From contig LXTR01000048.1 in assembly GCA_001683825.1 (NCBI GenBank), forward strand, positions 124,001-188,000: a stretch of DNA of 64,000 nt, written 5' to 3'. A program made the position numbers and the translations under genes. The stretch comes from Flavobacteriaceae bacterium CP2B. Its GTDB lineage: Bacteria > Bacteroidota > Bacteroidia > Flavobacteriales > Flavobacteriaceae. Under the pieces are notes generated by a model. That model was not told the DNA's origin. It worked only from the letters and a program-made list of their open reading frames with translations, and searched no databases. This document shows, piece by piece, positions 18,035 to 27,532 of the stretch (the stretch's first letter is position 1; every line of letters starts with the position of its first letter).

Positions 18035-18109
18035 TGAGATATACTGGATTCGAACCAGTGACCTCTGCCCTGTCAAGGCAGCGCTCTAAACCAACTGAGC
18101 TAATATCTC
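18035..18109 (-). tRNA. tRNA-Val, anticodon GAC
   Basis: A full cloverleaf of 75 bases can be folded: acceptor GAGATAT/ATATCTC with discriminator A, D-arm GCTC/GAGC, anticodon stem CTGCC/GGCAG with loop TTGACAG (anticodon GAC, valine), and T-arm ACTGG-TTCGAAT-CCAGT. CCA is not encoded. It reads GUC and GUU codons. A terminator follows directly. Confidence 0.95.
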
Positions 18110-18234
18110 CTTTTCTCCAAATGGGTGTGCAATATCGGAATTTTTCCGGGAATGTCCCCCGGGGGAGCCCACAAAATCCTTACCCCCTTGATTTTTCTCA
18201 AGGAACATAAGGTTTACATGCCCAATTTCCCCGC

Positions 18235-19296
18235 TTAGGCAGGTTTCAAATGTTGTTCAAAGCACTGCCGGACATGATCCCACATGGCCTTTGTCAGGAC
18301 GTGGCCTGCATCCGGTTCGACAAAAAAAGAGAAATTCCCGCGGGCCCCTTGCTTGTCATAGGCCCTGGCAATCCTTTCCAATCCGCGCCTTGCCGATTCA
18401 ATGGGGCTGCCAGTATCCTTTTCGCCAAGGTTTAAATGCAAAGGCCTGGGCGCTATCAGTGCGGCGATCTCAGGGGTATCCCCAAATACCTTCCATCCCG
18501 GGACGAAATTCGGGAAGCAATGCAACAGGTGCTCCTCTTCGATTGCCTCATAGGTGGGTAGGCAACAGTTTCCAACGATACAGGTCAATCGCGGTTCCAC
18601 GGGCCCCACCAACCAGGAATGGGTAGACCCCATAGAGTGGCCGTAACAGCCTATGCGATCCGGCAGCACTTCGGGCCGGCTGCAAAGCACGTCAATGGCG
18701 CGTTTCATGTCTAAAATATGCTTCCATGCAAGGCTGCGACCCCGAACCACCTGCCTGAGAAACTCAAAACGTTCAAACTCCCCATCCTTCAATATTCCTT
18801 TGGGGTCTTGTCGGTCCTCAAAGCACAAAGCATCCGGGCAAAGTACCACATACCCTTCCCTGGCCAGGGCGACTGCCGTATGGTGCATTGGATTACCGGC
18901 CAGCCCGGCCGGCTCGGATTTCCCCAGATGGTACTCCCCATTGTGCTGGTGCCAAACGGCGATCCCCGGGGCAGGTCGTGCCCCCGATGCCGTATCGGGT
19001 ACCAGGAGCAAGGCCTGTACCCTCTCGCCAGGCTCCGCCTCATAGGAGATTCTTTCTATATGGTAACCCTCCTTTTTCATTGGGGTTCCCAGCTGTATAT
19101 GTAACGGTCCTGCCTGTGGGAAAGGTCCCCCAAGGCATTCCAGATAACGCTCTAAGGTTGGCTCCATATCGGTGTCGTTGATGATGAATTGATTTCCAGG
19201 TGCCGCCACGGCCCCGGAAAAGGACATTCCCGCTGTACCGGCCCATAATCCTGCCAACATATTGTATTTTAAAAAATTACGGCGGTTGTTTTGCAT
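18235..19296 (-). CDS. Secreted alpha/beta hydrolase (dienelactone hydrolase/acetyl-esterase-like)
   Basis: A 353-residue protein with a twin-arginine-like export signal at its start (NNRRNFLKYNMLAGLWAG). The hydrolase core has the nucleophile elbow GHSMGS near residue 219, a late Asp in LNLGEKDTGSP near 293 and the catalytic His in DAGHVLTKAMWDHV near 331, a complete Ser-Asp-His triad. Related exported esterases remove acyl groups from carbohydrates; the substrate here cannot be read. It is transcribed away from the sugar-acid operon that starts at 19586 and may belong to the same catabolic region. Confidence 0.82.
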   Translation of the reverse strand: MQNNRRNFLKYNMLAGLWAGTAGMSFSGAVAAPGNQFIINDTDMEPTLERYLECLGGPFPQAGPLHIQLGTPMKKEGYHIERISYEAEPGERVQALLLVPDTASGARPAPGIAVWHQHNGEYHLGKSEPAGLAGNPMHHTAVALAREGYVVLCPDALCFEDRQDPKGILKDGEFERFEFLRQVVRGRSLAWKHILDMKRAIDVLCSRPEVLPDRIGCYGHSMGSTHSWLVGPVEPRLTCIVGNCCLPTYEAIEEEHLLHCFPNFVPGWKVFGDTPEIAALIAPRPLHLNLGEKDTGSPIESARRGLERIARAYDKQGARGNFSFFVEPDAGHVLTKAMWDHVRQCFEQHLKPA

Positions 19297-19585
19297 GCTT
19301 TTCAGAATTTGATGGTACTTTTCGGTTCCTGTCTCCTTTGGGTTGAATAGGGTTTTGGGAACATCATAAGAAAAGGGGGATGACCCCTAAAATTACACAA
19401 AACAGGGTAGAAAACACCGATACGTGTTATCTTAGTGTCTGCAGGTGAACACCCAACCCGGAAATAGCCCCAAAAAACCATGCACAATGGCAGGTGGGCA
19501 GTGTATATTGTTACGGGTCAAACTTAGAGGCAGTTGGAATTATCCCCCTGGATGTTGCTCCATGACAAGGGTAATAACGTAATTC

Positions 19586-20599
19586 ATGGATTTAAAGAAA
19601 ATCGAGGCGATATTACGGCGTGAGGGATTGCTGAGCCATCCCAAATTTGATTGCATGCCCCTGCAGGGTGGGGTCTCTTCAGAAATTTTCCTCATCAAGG
19701 ACCCCCCCAGGCAGTTTGTCGTTAAAAAAGCGTTACCGCGATTGAGGGTCAAAGATATTTGGGAGGCCGACACCTCGAGGAACCAGGTTGAACAGGCTTT
19801 CATTGAATATGTTCGCGCATCCCAGCCTTCCCTCATCCCGGAAATCCTCTATTCTGACCCGGCTAACGGATTCTTTGTCATGCCCTATTTTGACCGGGCC
19901 TACCGCAATTGGAAAGAACAATTAATGGAGGGGGTTTTTGAACCGGAAACCGCCAAGAAAACCGGCCTGGTACTGGCAGGCATACATTTAAAATCTACCG
20001 GTGACCTGCGGGCGCGAACCATATTCGATACGACAGAAAACTTCGGGAATTTAAGGATTGCCCCCTACCTGCTGACTACTGCCAGCAGAAACCCCCGCTT
20101 AAAACCACTGTTCCTCGCAGAAGCCAAACGCCTGGTCAACCACAGGGAGTGCCTGGTACACGGTGATTTCAGCCCCAAAAACATCCTGGTAGGCCCGGAC
20201 CGCATGGTCTTGTTGGATCATGAAGTGGCCTGGTACGGGGATCCGGCCTTCGACCTCGGGTTTATGCTAACACACCTGCATTTGAAACAACTGGTCCGGA
20301 TACAACAGTTGCCCATGCTTCCCGACCTCGCACAAACCTTTTGGAACACGTATTTTGAGCAGCACCTCCACCCCCCGGGCGACCTTGAAGAGCGGGCGGG
20401 GCGCTTGTGGCTGATGATTATGCTGGCACGGGTAGACGGGAAATCGCCGGTAGAATACCTGGCAGGAAAAACACAAGTACAGGAATTCATCCGAACCTTT
20501 GTACACGAGGCGTTGATGGAAGGAATTCTCAAGAGGGAACCCCTCGTGCAATTATGGAAATACCGAATAAACAACTTTATTAAAAATGAAAATAAGTGA
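19586..20599 (+). CDS. APH-fold phosphotransferase (small-molecule kinase)
   Basis: A 337-residue kinase of the aminoglycoside/choline/methylthioribose kinase fold. The N-lobe has the nucleotide-binding Lys in RQFVVKKALPRLR near residue 46. The catalytic loop is VHGDFSPKNILVG near 190-202 (Asp is the catalytic base, Asn binds magnesium) and the metal-binding DHEVAWYGDPAFDLGFML is near 210. These enzymes phosphorylate a hydroxyl of a small molecule. It heads a tight plus-strand operon: its 3' end overlaps the enolase-like gene by 14 bases. Context suggests a sugar or sugar acid as substrate, which is inference. Confidence 0.85.
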   Translation: MDLKKIEAILRREGLLSHPKFDCMPLQGGVSSEIFLIKDPPRQFVVKKALPRLRVKDIWEADTSRNQVEQAFIEYVRASQPSLIPEILYSDPANGFFVMPYFDRAYRNWKEQLMEGVFEPETAKKTGLVLAGIHLKSTGDLRARTIFDTTENFGNLRIAPYLLTTASRNPRLKPLFLAEAKRLVNHRECLVHGDFSPKNILVGPDRMVLLDHEVAWYGDPAFDLGFMLTHLHLKQLVRIQQLPMLPDLAQTFWNTYFEQHLHPPGDLEERAGRLWLMIMLARVDGKSPVEYLAGKTQVQEFIRTFVHEALMEGILKREPLVQLWKYRINNFIKNENK

Positions 20600-21872
20600 C
20601 ATTGATGCCTTTCAGATTTTTGATTCCAGGGGCCATCCGACCATCGAGGCCGAAGTAACGCTCGATTCTGGGATACGGGGCTCCGCCTCGGTTCCCTCGG
20701 GGGCGTCCAGGGGAAAATTCGAAGCCCTGGAACTCAGGGACCATGATCCCCTGAAGTACCAGGGCCAATCGGTTTTCAAGGCCATTAAAAACATCAATGG
20801 CGAGATTCGGGAAGCGTTGATGGGAAGCCCTGTGGCAAACCAACCAGCCATAGATCAAACGCTGATCCGGTTAGACGGCACCGAAAACAAAAGCCGCCTG
20901 GGTGCTAATGCGATCCTCGCCGTATCCATGGCCGTTGCCCGTGCCGCCGCAAACTCCAAAAACATCCCCCTTTTTCAAAGCCTGGGCGATGGCAGGGGAT
21001 GTTTGCTCCCATTACCCGAAATACAGATGATAGGGGGCGGTGCACATAGTGGCGGACGAATCGATGTACAGGATTTTATGATCATTTGTAACGGGGCAAC
21101 TACCTATGCCCAATGCCTGGAGATGAGCTATAATGTCTATAAGCATTGCGGCCGGCTGCTAAAGCAGCGGAATTTGCTGGCAGGCCTGGCCGATGAAGGC
21201 GGCTACTGGCCAGAATTCGATACGCATGAAGCCGCTTTTGATGTGATCATGGAGGCTATTGAATCTGCCGGCTACCTTCCCGGCAAAGAAGTTTCCTTTT
21301 CGCTGGATATCGCGGGGTCAGAATTGTATGCCGGGGGTAAGTACCACCTGAGGCTCGAAAACAGGTCGCTTTCGCCATTGGAGTTTTTCAACCTTATACG
21401 GCAATGGTGCGCCAACTACCCCATCCTATCCATAGAGGACCCGTTTTCCGAAGATGACCGGGACAACTGGGCACGGTTAACACAGGATGTCGGCTCTAAA
21501 ATCAATATCATTGGCGATGACCTGTTTACCACCCGGGTCGACAAGGTGAAAGACGGCATTGCGAATGGCCTGGCTAATTCCGTTCTGATCAAATTAAACC
21601 AGATAGGCACCGTAACCGAAACCCTTGAATGCATACAATACACACAGGAGGCCGGATGGTTCCCGGTGATATCAGGCCGTTCAGGGGAAACCGAAGACCC
21701 GTTTATTGCACACCTTGCAGTAGCTACGGATGCCGGCCAGCTTAAATTGGGGGCCCTGGCGCGTTCCGAGCGCACGGTTAAATGGAATGAAGTTCTTAGG
21801 ATCGAGCGCAGCCTCGGGGACAAGGCGCATTTTCTGGGAGCCAAACTGTTTGATCGCAACCTGGCTCGGTGA
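20586..21872 (+). CDS. Atypical enolase-family protein, probable sugar-acid-related dehydratase
   Basis: A 428-residue protein that aligns over its whole length with glycolytic enolase. The phosphate-contacting Ser41 (PSGAS) with Arg365-Ser366 is kept, as are His154 (GGAHSGG), Gln162, Glu204 (DEGG), the metal ligands Asp241, Glu284, Asp311 and the lysines Lys336 and Lys387. Two catalytic positions differ: yeast Glu168 is Asp163, and yeast His373 in SHRSGET is Gly364 (SGRSGET). The HADNN-type loop is also changed to HSGGR. This argues against it being the housekeeping enolase. It is in an operon with two kinases and a KDPG-type aldolase, so a dehydratase acting on a phosphorylated sugar acid or similar is my inference. 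A normal eno should exist elsewhere. Confidence 0.85.
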   Translation: MKISDIDAFQIFDSRGHPTIEAEVTLDSGIRGSASVPSGASRGKFEALELRDHDPLKYQGQSVFKAIKNINGEIREALMGSPVANQPAIDQTLIRLDGTENKSRLGANAILAVSMAVARAAANSKNIPLFQSLGDGRGCLLPLPEIQMIGGGAHSGGRIDVQDFMIICNGATTYAQCLEMSYNVYKHCGRLLKQRNLLAGLADEGGYWPEFDTHEAAFDVIMEAIESAGYLPGKEVSFSLDIAGSELYAGGKYHLRLENRSLSPLEFFNLIRQWCANYPILSIEDPFSEDDRDNWARLTQDVGSKINIIGDDLFTTRVDKVKDGIANGLANSVLIKLNQIGTVTETLECIQYTQEAGWFPVISGRSGETEDPFIAHLAVATDAGQLKLGALARSERTVKWNEVLRIERSLGDKAHFLGAKLFDRNLAR

Positions 21873-21892
21873 ACACCAGCAATACCCATAAA

Positions 21893-22873
21893 ATGAAACA
21901 CCCAGAAACCACCTCCTTTATCAGTTGTGATTGGGGTACTTCCCGCTTACGTTTGCGCGCCGTAGCGGCAGGCTCTATGGAAATACAGGGCGAAGCCATT
22001 TCGGAATGCGGCGTAGCCAGGACTTTTGAACAATGGGAAAAGGAGGGAAAAGGCCTCAGCCGGATCGATTTTTTTGCCGGAGTACTCAGGCGGGAACTTT
22101 TGCAGTTAGACCCCATAATGGCACGTCACACCCGGGAACTACCTCTGCTCTGTTCCGGCATGGCCTCCTCCTCTATGGGTATCCTGGAGTTGCCATATGC
22201 CGCGCTGCCGTTTTCCCTGGATGGTTCCGGTGCCATCACGGCAAGGGTAGCATCCGAAATACTCCCAAATCCTATTTTCCTGATCAGTGGCGTAAAAAGC
22301 ACTGGGGATGTGATGCGGGGGGAAGAGACTGAATTGCTCGGAACCGCGGCGCTCAGCCCGCAGTTGCCCCCTTGCTTCCTGGCCCTGTTGCCCGGCACCC
22401 ACAGCAAGCATATCCGTGTAGCGAATAATAGCATCCGGGGATTTGACACCTTTATGACCGGGGAGGTCTTTCAATTGGTGAGCGAGCACAGTACCCTGCG
22501 GCACTCCCTCCACACCCGGGAAGGAACCGATTTTGAATTTTTTGACCTGGGAGTGGAACAAGCCGGGAGGGCACCCCTGTTAAAGAACCTGTTCCAGGTG
22601 CGGGCCAATGCCCTCCTGAAGGGGTTGACCCCCGCGCAAAACCACTCCTTCCTCAGCGGGCTCCTGATCGGTGCCGAACTGCAGGCCATCCGCCCTGAAA
22701 AGTCGGAAAAAATCGTCCTGCTGGGGAACGATGTTCTAAAGCCCCTGTACGCCAGGGCATGGGCCCATTCAGGGATGCAAAGCGGCCTGATAGAAATCCC
22801 TGAAAAGGTCTATGACCGAAGCGTGCTGACAGGGCAATGGCACATCTACCAACACCAAACCCAACAAAAATGA
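21893..22873 (+). CDS. dgoK: 2-dehydro-3-deoxygalactonokinase (DgoK family)
   Basis: A 326-residue kinase of the DgoK family (ASKHA fold), which phosphorylates 2-keto-3-deoxy-galactonate (or a stereoisomer) at C6. The phosphate-1 motif is CDWGTSRLRLR near residues 11-21, LCSGMASSSMGI lies near 86-97 and LPGTHSKHIRV near 165-175. An in-frame GTG at 21869 overlaps the enolase stop, so initiation there cannot be excluded; I prefer the ATG at 21893 because the resulting N-terminus has the family length. The gene lies in the order enolase-like, kinase, aldolase, which fits a pathway from a sugar acid to pyruvate and glyceraldehyde-3-phosphate. Confidence 0.88.
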   Translation: MKHPETTSFISCDWGTSRLRLRAVAAGSMEIQGEAISECGVARTFEQWEKEGKGLSRIDFFAGVLRRELLQLDPIMARHTRELPLLCSGMASSSMGILELPYAALPFSLDGSGAITARVASEILPNPIFLISGVKSTGDVMRGEETELLGTAALSPQLPPCFLALLPGTHSKHIRVANNSIRGFDTFMTGEVFQLVSEHSTLRHSLHTREGTDFEFFDLGVEQAGRAPLLKNLFQVRANALLKGLTPAQNHSFLSGLLIGAELQAIRPEKSEKIVLLGNDVLKPLYARAWAHSGMQSGLIEIPEKVYDRSVLTGQWHIYQHQTQQK

Positions 22874-23508
22874 ACACATTTTCCAAGGACCGTTTTCAAC
22901 AGATGCCCATCATTGGGATCCTCAGGGGCTACAGTCCCGACGAAACCAATGGTATCCTGGGCGCTTACCGGGCAGCAGGCCTTTCGACCTTAGAAATTAC
23001 CATGAATACGCCCAATGCCCTGCACCTTATAAAAGAAACGGCACAGAAGTATGGATCCGACCTCAACATTGGCGCGGGAACCGTTTGCTCCCTGAATGAT
23101 CTCGAAAAAGCCGTTGCAGCCGGGGCCCAATTTGTGGTTACCCCCATCCTGGATCTGGACATCATCAAACGCTGCTGTGAAATGGGAATTCCGGTATTTC
23201 CAGGGGCCTACACCCCCACGGAAATCTTCCGGGCCTGGGATGCCGGGGCCACCATGGTAAAAGTCTTCCCGGCCGGGCAGTTGGGCCCGGACTATATCAG
23301 GCAGCTCAAGGCCCCTTTGGATCAACTTCGCCTATTGCCTACCGGTGGGGTCGGGTTCAATAATATGGAGGCATTTATGGAGGCCGGTGCGGACGGATTT
23401 GGCCTGGGAAGCTCCCTTTTTCCGGATCGTTTCGTCAAGGCAAAAAATTGGCAGGCCCTACAAGGCCATTTTAAGAAGTTTGCCGACTTCTTCCCAAGCC
23501 GCGCCTAA
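22870..23508 (+). CDS. eda: 2-keto-3-deoxy-6-phosphogluconate/galactonate aldolase
   Basis: A 212-residue class I aldolase of the KDPG/KDPGal/KHG family, splitting the 6-phosphorylated 2-keto-3-deoxy acid into pyruvate and glyceraldehyde-3-phosphate. The Schiff-base Lys is in MVKVFPAGQLG near residue 132, the catalytic Glu in LEITMNTP near 43, with GAGTVC near 70 and the phosphate-binding LPTGGVG near 158. The start at 22870 makes an ATGA overlap with the kinase stop; an upstream in-frame ATG would overlap 37 bases and is less likely. It ends the plus-strand operon and converges on the oxidoreductase gene. Confidence 0.92.
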   Translation: MNTFSKDRFQQMPIIGILRGYSPDETNGILGAYRAAGLSTLEITMNTPNALHLIKETAQKYGSDLNIGAGTVCSLNDLEKAVAAGAQFVVTPILDLDIIKRCCEMGIPVFPGAYTPTEIFRAWDAGATMVKVFPAGQLGPDYIRQLKAPLDQLRLLPTGGVGFNNMEAFMEAGADGFGLGSSLFPDRFVKAKNWQALQGHFKKFADFFPSRA

Positions 23509-23529
23509 AGGAGCCTGAACCCCTGAAGG

Positions 23530-24996
23530 TTACAGCTCAAAACCATCCCTATACGTCCTGCCGACAAACTGGTTGGCTTCTTCCAGGTTGGTGATCCGGG
23601 TATTTTCGCCATCCCACAATAGCTTTTTACGGGCATAGAACTCCAGCTTCCCGTCGCTGCGCTCCCTTCGGAGCATATAACTCCGTATTGCCAGGTTGCC
23701 CATTAATACCGTTTCCGTCATAGGCCCGGCATAATCAAAGGAAGAGGTAAGGGCCAGGTGTTCCGGACTGTTGAAACCCGCTTTGCAGGCGTCTACCCAT
23801 TTGCGTTGGTGGCCGTATTCCGGCTCATCGTTCTCCTCCGTCTCCGGTCCGAATTCCGTAGTGCCGTCACTGAGGTACAGTTTGGGCATCAGGGGCGAAC
23901 TATCATTGATATTGGTAGCAATGATGCCATGTTCTCCATGGATCAATACCCCATTGGCGCTATTGGTGCCGCCAATGTCATTGTTGGCCGGGATGATCTC
24001 CGGGTGGGATGGTCGTATCCCCCCATCGCTCCAGGTCATTTCTATAGGGGCCTTACTCTTGTCTGTCGCTTCAAAATGCAGGGTGATAAAGGACGAAGGC
24101 GGACAGCCTTCGGGGTGGTAATCGGCATTCCACATCTGCGTATACACGGAGCCCACGCTGCATTCCGCGTCCGTTGGGTAGTGTAGTTTAAGGGTCCTGA
24201 AAGGGATGTCAATCAGGTGACAACCCACATCGCCAAGGGCCCCGGTGCCATAGTCCCACCAACCCCTCCAGTTAAAGGGATGTATGTTGGGTATGTAAGG
24301 GGTGTATGCGGCAGGGCCCAGCCAAAGGTCCCAAAACAAGTCGCTGGGCTTTTTGCTTTCGTCCGGTTCGGGCATGGCAAAGCCCTGCGGCCAAACAGGC
24401 CGGTTGGTCCATACCTGTACCTTGGAAACCTTGCCAAGCACACCGGAGTCAATCCATTGTTGTACCATCCCCAGCAAGGGGTTAGACCCCCCCTGGTTCC
24501 CCATCTGGGTCACCACTTTCCGGGTCCTGGCCATCTGGGTGAGCAGTCGCGCTTCCCGTATATTGTGGGTAAGGGGTTTCTGCACATATACATGTTTGTC
24601 CCTTTGCATGGCAAAGGCTGCGGCAGGGCCATGTACATGGTCCGGGGTGGAGATGGTCACCGCATCGATGTCCTTTTCTCTATCCAGCATCTCCCGGTAA
24701 TCGTTATAAAGCTTTGCTTTGGGGAAGGCCTTTACGGAAGCCGAAGCCGTTCCTGAGAAATCCACATCACAGAGGGCCACTACCCTTTCGCGCCCGCCAA
24801 CAGAGGCATTTTGTATATCGCTAATCCCCTTACCCCCTGCTCCTATGGCCGCCAGGTTCAGCCGATCGCTTGGGGCTGTATACCCCATGCCCCCGAGTAC
24901 ATGCCTGGGCACGATAAAGATGGATGAGGCCATGGCCCCTTTTTTCACAAACGACCTGCGGGAAATTCCGGAATTCCTCGATGATGATCTACGCAT
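23530..24996 (-). CDS. Exported Gfo/Idh/MocA-family oxidoreductase
   Basis: A 488-residue NAD(P)-dependent oxidoreductase with a twin-arginine-type leader (SRRSFVKKGAMASSIFIVP near residues 13-31), so probably periplasmic with a pre-bound cofactor. The Rossmann motif AAIGAGGKGISD is near 50, STPDHVHGPAA near 115, and the family EKP motif appears as QKPLTHNIREAR near 133. It acts on sugars or related polyols; the substrate is not readable. It is the last gene of the minus-strand run PSD1-DUF1501-cytochrome/LRR-PhyH-Gfo. Confidence 0.9.
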   Translation of the reverse strand: MRRSSSRNSGISRRSFVKKGAMASSIFIVPRHVLGGMGYTAPSDRLNLAAIGAGGKGISDIQNASVGGRERVVALCDVDFSGTASASVKAFPKAKLYNDYREMLDREKDIDAVTISTPDHVHGPAAAFAMQRDKHVYVQKPLTHNIREARLLTQMARTRKVVTQMGNQGGSNPLLGMVQQWIDSGVLGKVSKVQVWTNRPVWPQGFAMPEPDESKKPSDLFWDLWLGPAAYTPYIPNIHPFNWRGWWDYGTGALGDVGCHLIDIPFRTLKLHYPTDAECSVGSVYTQMWNADYHPEGCPPSSFITLHFEATDKSKAPIEMTWSDGGIRPSHPEIIPANNDIGGTNSANGVLIHGEHGIIATNINDSSPLMPKLYLSDGTTEFGPETEENDEPEYGHQRKWVDACKAGFNSPEHLALTSSFDYAGPMTETVLMGNLAIRSYMLRRERSDGKLEFYARKKLLWDGENTRITNLEEANQFVGRTYRDGFEL

Positions 24997-25077
24997 GGGA
25001 TATTTTTTTAGCTGGAAACAATCTGGACACTAAATGTAACAATCCTTGGTTAAAGGGACGCCTAAACAACGGTTTTT

Positions 25078-26004
25078 TTAACCTGGCCCCTTTGCACTAT
25101 GTGATGCCGGGCTAACCGGATCAAAAAGCAGTGGGAAGAAAGGGCCTTCCATTTTTTTCCCCCTGGGGACAGGGGGCACCCCGGCCAGGAGTTCCTCGTC
25201 GCTGTTGCTCACGGTCCCATCGGCAAAAACATTGAGGACAAAGGCCCTCCGGCTTTGCTCGGAAGAATTTTCATAAGAACCATGTACCATGAGCGGATGA
25301 TGGAAGGTGGCATAGCCCTTCTTCAATTCAATGGGCACCGGGTTAAACTGCGCCTTCTGCTCCTTGGTCAGGTATTTGAGGAGCCCGTCCATATCGCCCG
25401 CCAGGGAAGGCGCATCCAACAGGCCCCAGCGATGGCTTCCGGGTATGTAGTGCAGGCAGCCGTTCCGGGTGGTGGCATCATCCAGCCCCGTCCAGCAGGT
25501 AAGGTGCTGCATGGCTACGGTCCTGGTCCAATAGGAGTAATCCTGGTGCCAGGCCACAACCCCCCCGTGTTTTGCGGGCTTACAGAACAACTGGTCATGC
25601 CAGAAACGGACGGGCCGGTTATCCAGCAATTGGTAGGCGGCCATCAGGAACGCCGGGTTCCAAAGTACATCGTGGAAAGCCGGGGAAATACGCCAATGCC
25701 CCAGGGAATGAAACAGCACTTTATTCGGATCGGCGGATTCGTTGCTATGGAATTCGTAAAACAAATGGTGCCCCGGATGTTTGGGGTCTGTAAGTTCCTC
25801 CAGGTCTTTCCGGAGTACTTCCACCTGTTTTGCATCCAACAGTTTGATGCCCGAAACATAGCCGTATTCGCGAAAATGCTCCAGTTGTTCCCTACTGAGG
25901 CGGTATTGGTCCCATTCTTCCCTGGAAGCAGGCCAGCTGAAGAAATCAGATATCAATTCGTGTTGTTGCGCCAGGTCAGCTACTTTTTTCATATTGCGTT
26001 TCAT
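25078..26004 (-). CDS. Phytanoyl-CoA dioxygenase (PhyH)-family Fe(II)/2-oxoglutarate enzyme
   Basis: A 308-residue non-haem iron dioxygenase. The metal-binding facial triad is seen as WHQDYSYW (HxD near residues 135-140) and [11 protein letters not shown] (distal His near 232), with the 2-oxoglutarate-binding Arg in SRRAFVLN near 246. I place the start at the ATG at 26004 because longer versions would run into the preceding gene. Bacterial PhyH proteins hydroxylate many small molecules, so the substrate is open. It lies 91 bases after the cytochrome/LRR gene and 80 bases before the Gfo/Idh/MocA gene, all on one strand. Confidence 0.87.
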   Translation of the reverse strand: MKRNMKKVADLAQQHELISDFFSWPASREEWDQYRLSREQLEHFREYGYVSGIKLLDAKQVEVLRKDLEELTDPKHPGHHLFYEFHSNESADPNKVLFHSLGHWRISPAFHDVLWNPAFLMAAYQLLDNRPVRFWHDQLFCKPAKHGGVVAWHQDYSYWTRTVAMQHLTCWTGLDDATTRNGCLHYIPGSHRWGLLDAPSLAGDMDGLLKYLTKEQKAQFNPVPIELKKGYATFHHPLMVHGSYENSSEQSRRAFVLNVFADGTVSNSDEELLAGVPPVPRGKKMEGPFFPLLFDPVSPASHSAKGPG

Positions 26005-26095
26005 TTGCGATCGTATTGTTAAATCAACTAAAAGGGGTACACACCTTGTTGTCCTTCCTGAAAAACGCTCCAGGGAAAGCACCCCGAGGGGTAAT

Positions 26096-27529
26096 TCATA
26101 ATTCCAGCTGCGAGGAATCGCCAGGCGGCACATACCCCAGCAGGTCCTTACCCATCCCCCTGTTTACAGACAGTTTGGGATTGGTCCTCCTGAGCCGCTC
26201 AAATGCGGCTTCGGTAACACGGGTGTTGTGCATATAAAGGTATTTCAGGTTTTGCATCTTCTGCAGGATGGCAACACCGGAATCCCCGATGTTGGTTTCA
26301 TAGATTTTCAATAGCGCGAGTTGCGACAGGTTTTCCAATTTTGCCATATCGCTGTCTGTCACCGGGGTCCTGTCCAATTCCAGCCATTCGAGGTTGGTAC
26401 ATGCGGCAACCATGTCCAGTTCCTTTTGCCCCAGCGGCAGCCCGCTAAGATCCAGTTCAACAATATTGGCTGCCACCCTTTCCAGGGCCAGGACCGGTTT
26501 CGGGTCGTATTCGGGGGGGTGGTACACATTGATGCTCAATGCATTCGTATTGCTTGCCACACGCCTGATCGTCAGGTATTCTGTAGCGAGGTTTAGGAGG
26601 GTAGTATCGGTCAGTTCCGGCAGCGTAGTCCATTTCTCCAACCTATCGGGTTCCATGAGCCCCCTTACCAGGGTGGCCAGGGGTTCGGCAATATCCAGGT
26701 GATTGAGTCGGACCGTATCCGATGCCCCCAGGGCGATCCAGCGCTCCAGCAAGGTAATCTCGTCCTTTTCCAAGGGCTTGTTTTCCTCAGGGGGCATATG
26801 CTCTTCGTCCGCCACGGGCAGCAACAGCCGACGGATCAGTTCACTCTTCCCAGGATTGCCGGGAATCAGCGCCGTTCCTGTTTCACCACCTTTTAAAAGC
26901 CCTTCCAGGCTCGTCATAACCAGTCCGCCTTTCTGTTTGTTGGCATTGTGGCATTTAATACAGTTATCCTCCAGGATCCTGAACACCACATCCTTGTAAA
27001 TCAATGGATTTTCGGGTATGCTTTCCCTTTTTCCTGTCGCTGGCAGGGCCAGGTAATCTTCGCCATGGGTCACCATTCCCCCGTAGTGGCCCGCAAATCC
27101 AATACCCACTGCAAGGAGTAGCATAATGGCCTTAGAAAGTATCCGTATTTCAATCTTTATCCGTTCCAGCCAGTACCAAAGGGCTGCCAACAGGGCCACC
27201 CCGCCCCCAAGCCATTGGTGCCATAACAGTAACTCACCTTTGGCAACGACCTCCTTCCCAAGGAAAAATCCGCTAATGGCCGTAATCAATGCCGTGAGTA
27301 CCGCTACCGTTAGCAATGCAGGGGGCACTTTCTTTCCCCACATCCCCAAAAAAATGGCCATTAATAGCAGTACGATAGGAAAATGCAGTAGCAGCGGGTG
27401 CCAGTGGCCCATCCAGGCAAGTATCCACGGCAGCACGATTTGCCTTTCGAATACAAGGCAAAAAGCGAGGAAAACAGCGAGTCCGAAAACGAGGTAGGCG
27501 GCCCAGCCGCCCTTTTGGTTTTGCGCCAT
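26096..27529 (-). CDS. Membrane-anchored cytochrome c (PSCyt1-type) with leucine-rich repeats
   Basis: A 477-residue three-part protein. The first 160 residues hold about four membrane helices resembling DUF2231 ([19 protein letters not shown] near 43-61). The middle part is a Planctomycete-type cytochrome c with a single haem motif CIKCH near residue 193 and the trailing [28 protein letters not shown] and [10 protein letters not shown] sequences. The last 150 residues are leucine-rich repeats ([36 protein letters not shown]). It begins 3 bases after the DUF1501 stop, so they are translated together. Likely an electron-transfer and binding module at the inner membrane; the exact role is unknown. 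Confidence 0.85.
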   Translation of the reverse strand: MAQNQKGGWAAYLVFGLAVFLAFCLVFERQIVLPWILAWMGHWHPLLLHFPIVLLLMAIFLGMWGKKVPPALLTVAVLTALITAISGFFLGKEVVAKGELLLWHQWLGGGVALLAALWYWLERIKIEIRILSKAIMLLLAVGIGFAGHYGGMVTHGEDYLALPATGKRESIPENPLIYKDVVFRILEDNCIKCHNANKQKGGLVMTSLEGLLKGGETGTALIPGNPGKSELIRRLLLPVADEEHMPPEENKPLEKDEITLLERWIALGASDTVRLNHLDIAEPLATLVRGLMEPDRLEKWTTLPELTDTTLLNLATEYLTIRRVASNTNALSINVYHPPEYDPKPVLALERVAANIVELDLSGLPLGQKELDMVAACTNLEWLELDRTPVTDSDMAKLENLSQLALLKIYETNIGDSGVAILQKMQNLKYLYMHNTRVTEAAFERLRRTNPKLSVNRGMGKDLLGYVPPGDSSQLEL

Positions 27530-27532
27530 GGG

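Noticed and set aside
20586-21872. Calling this the housekeeping enolase
   Set aside because: Two conserved catalytic positions are substituted and the operon concerns sugar acids.
25078-26133. Longer version of the PhyH gene starting at 26133
   Set aside because: It would overlap the end of the cytochrome/LRR gene and adds residues not found in the family.
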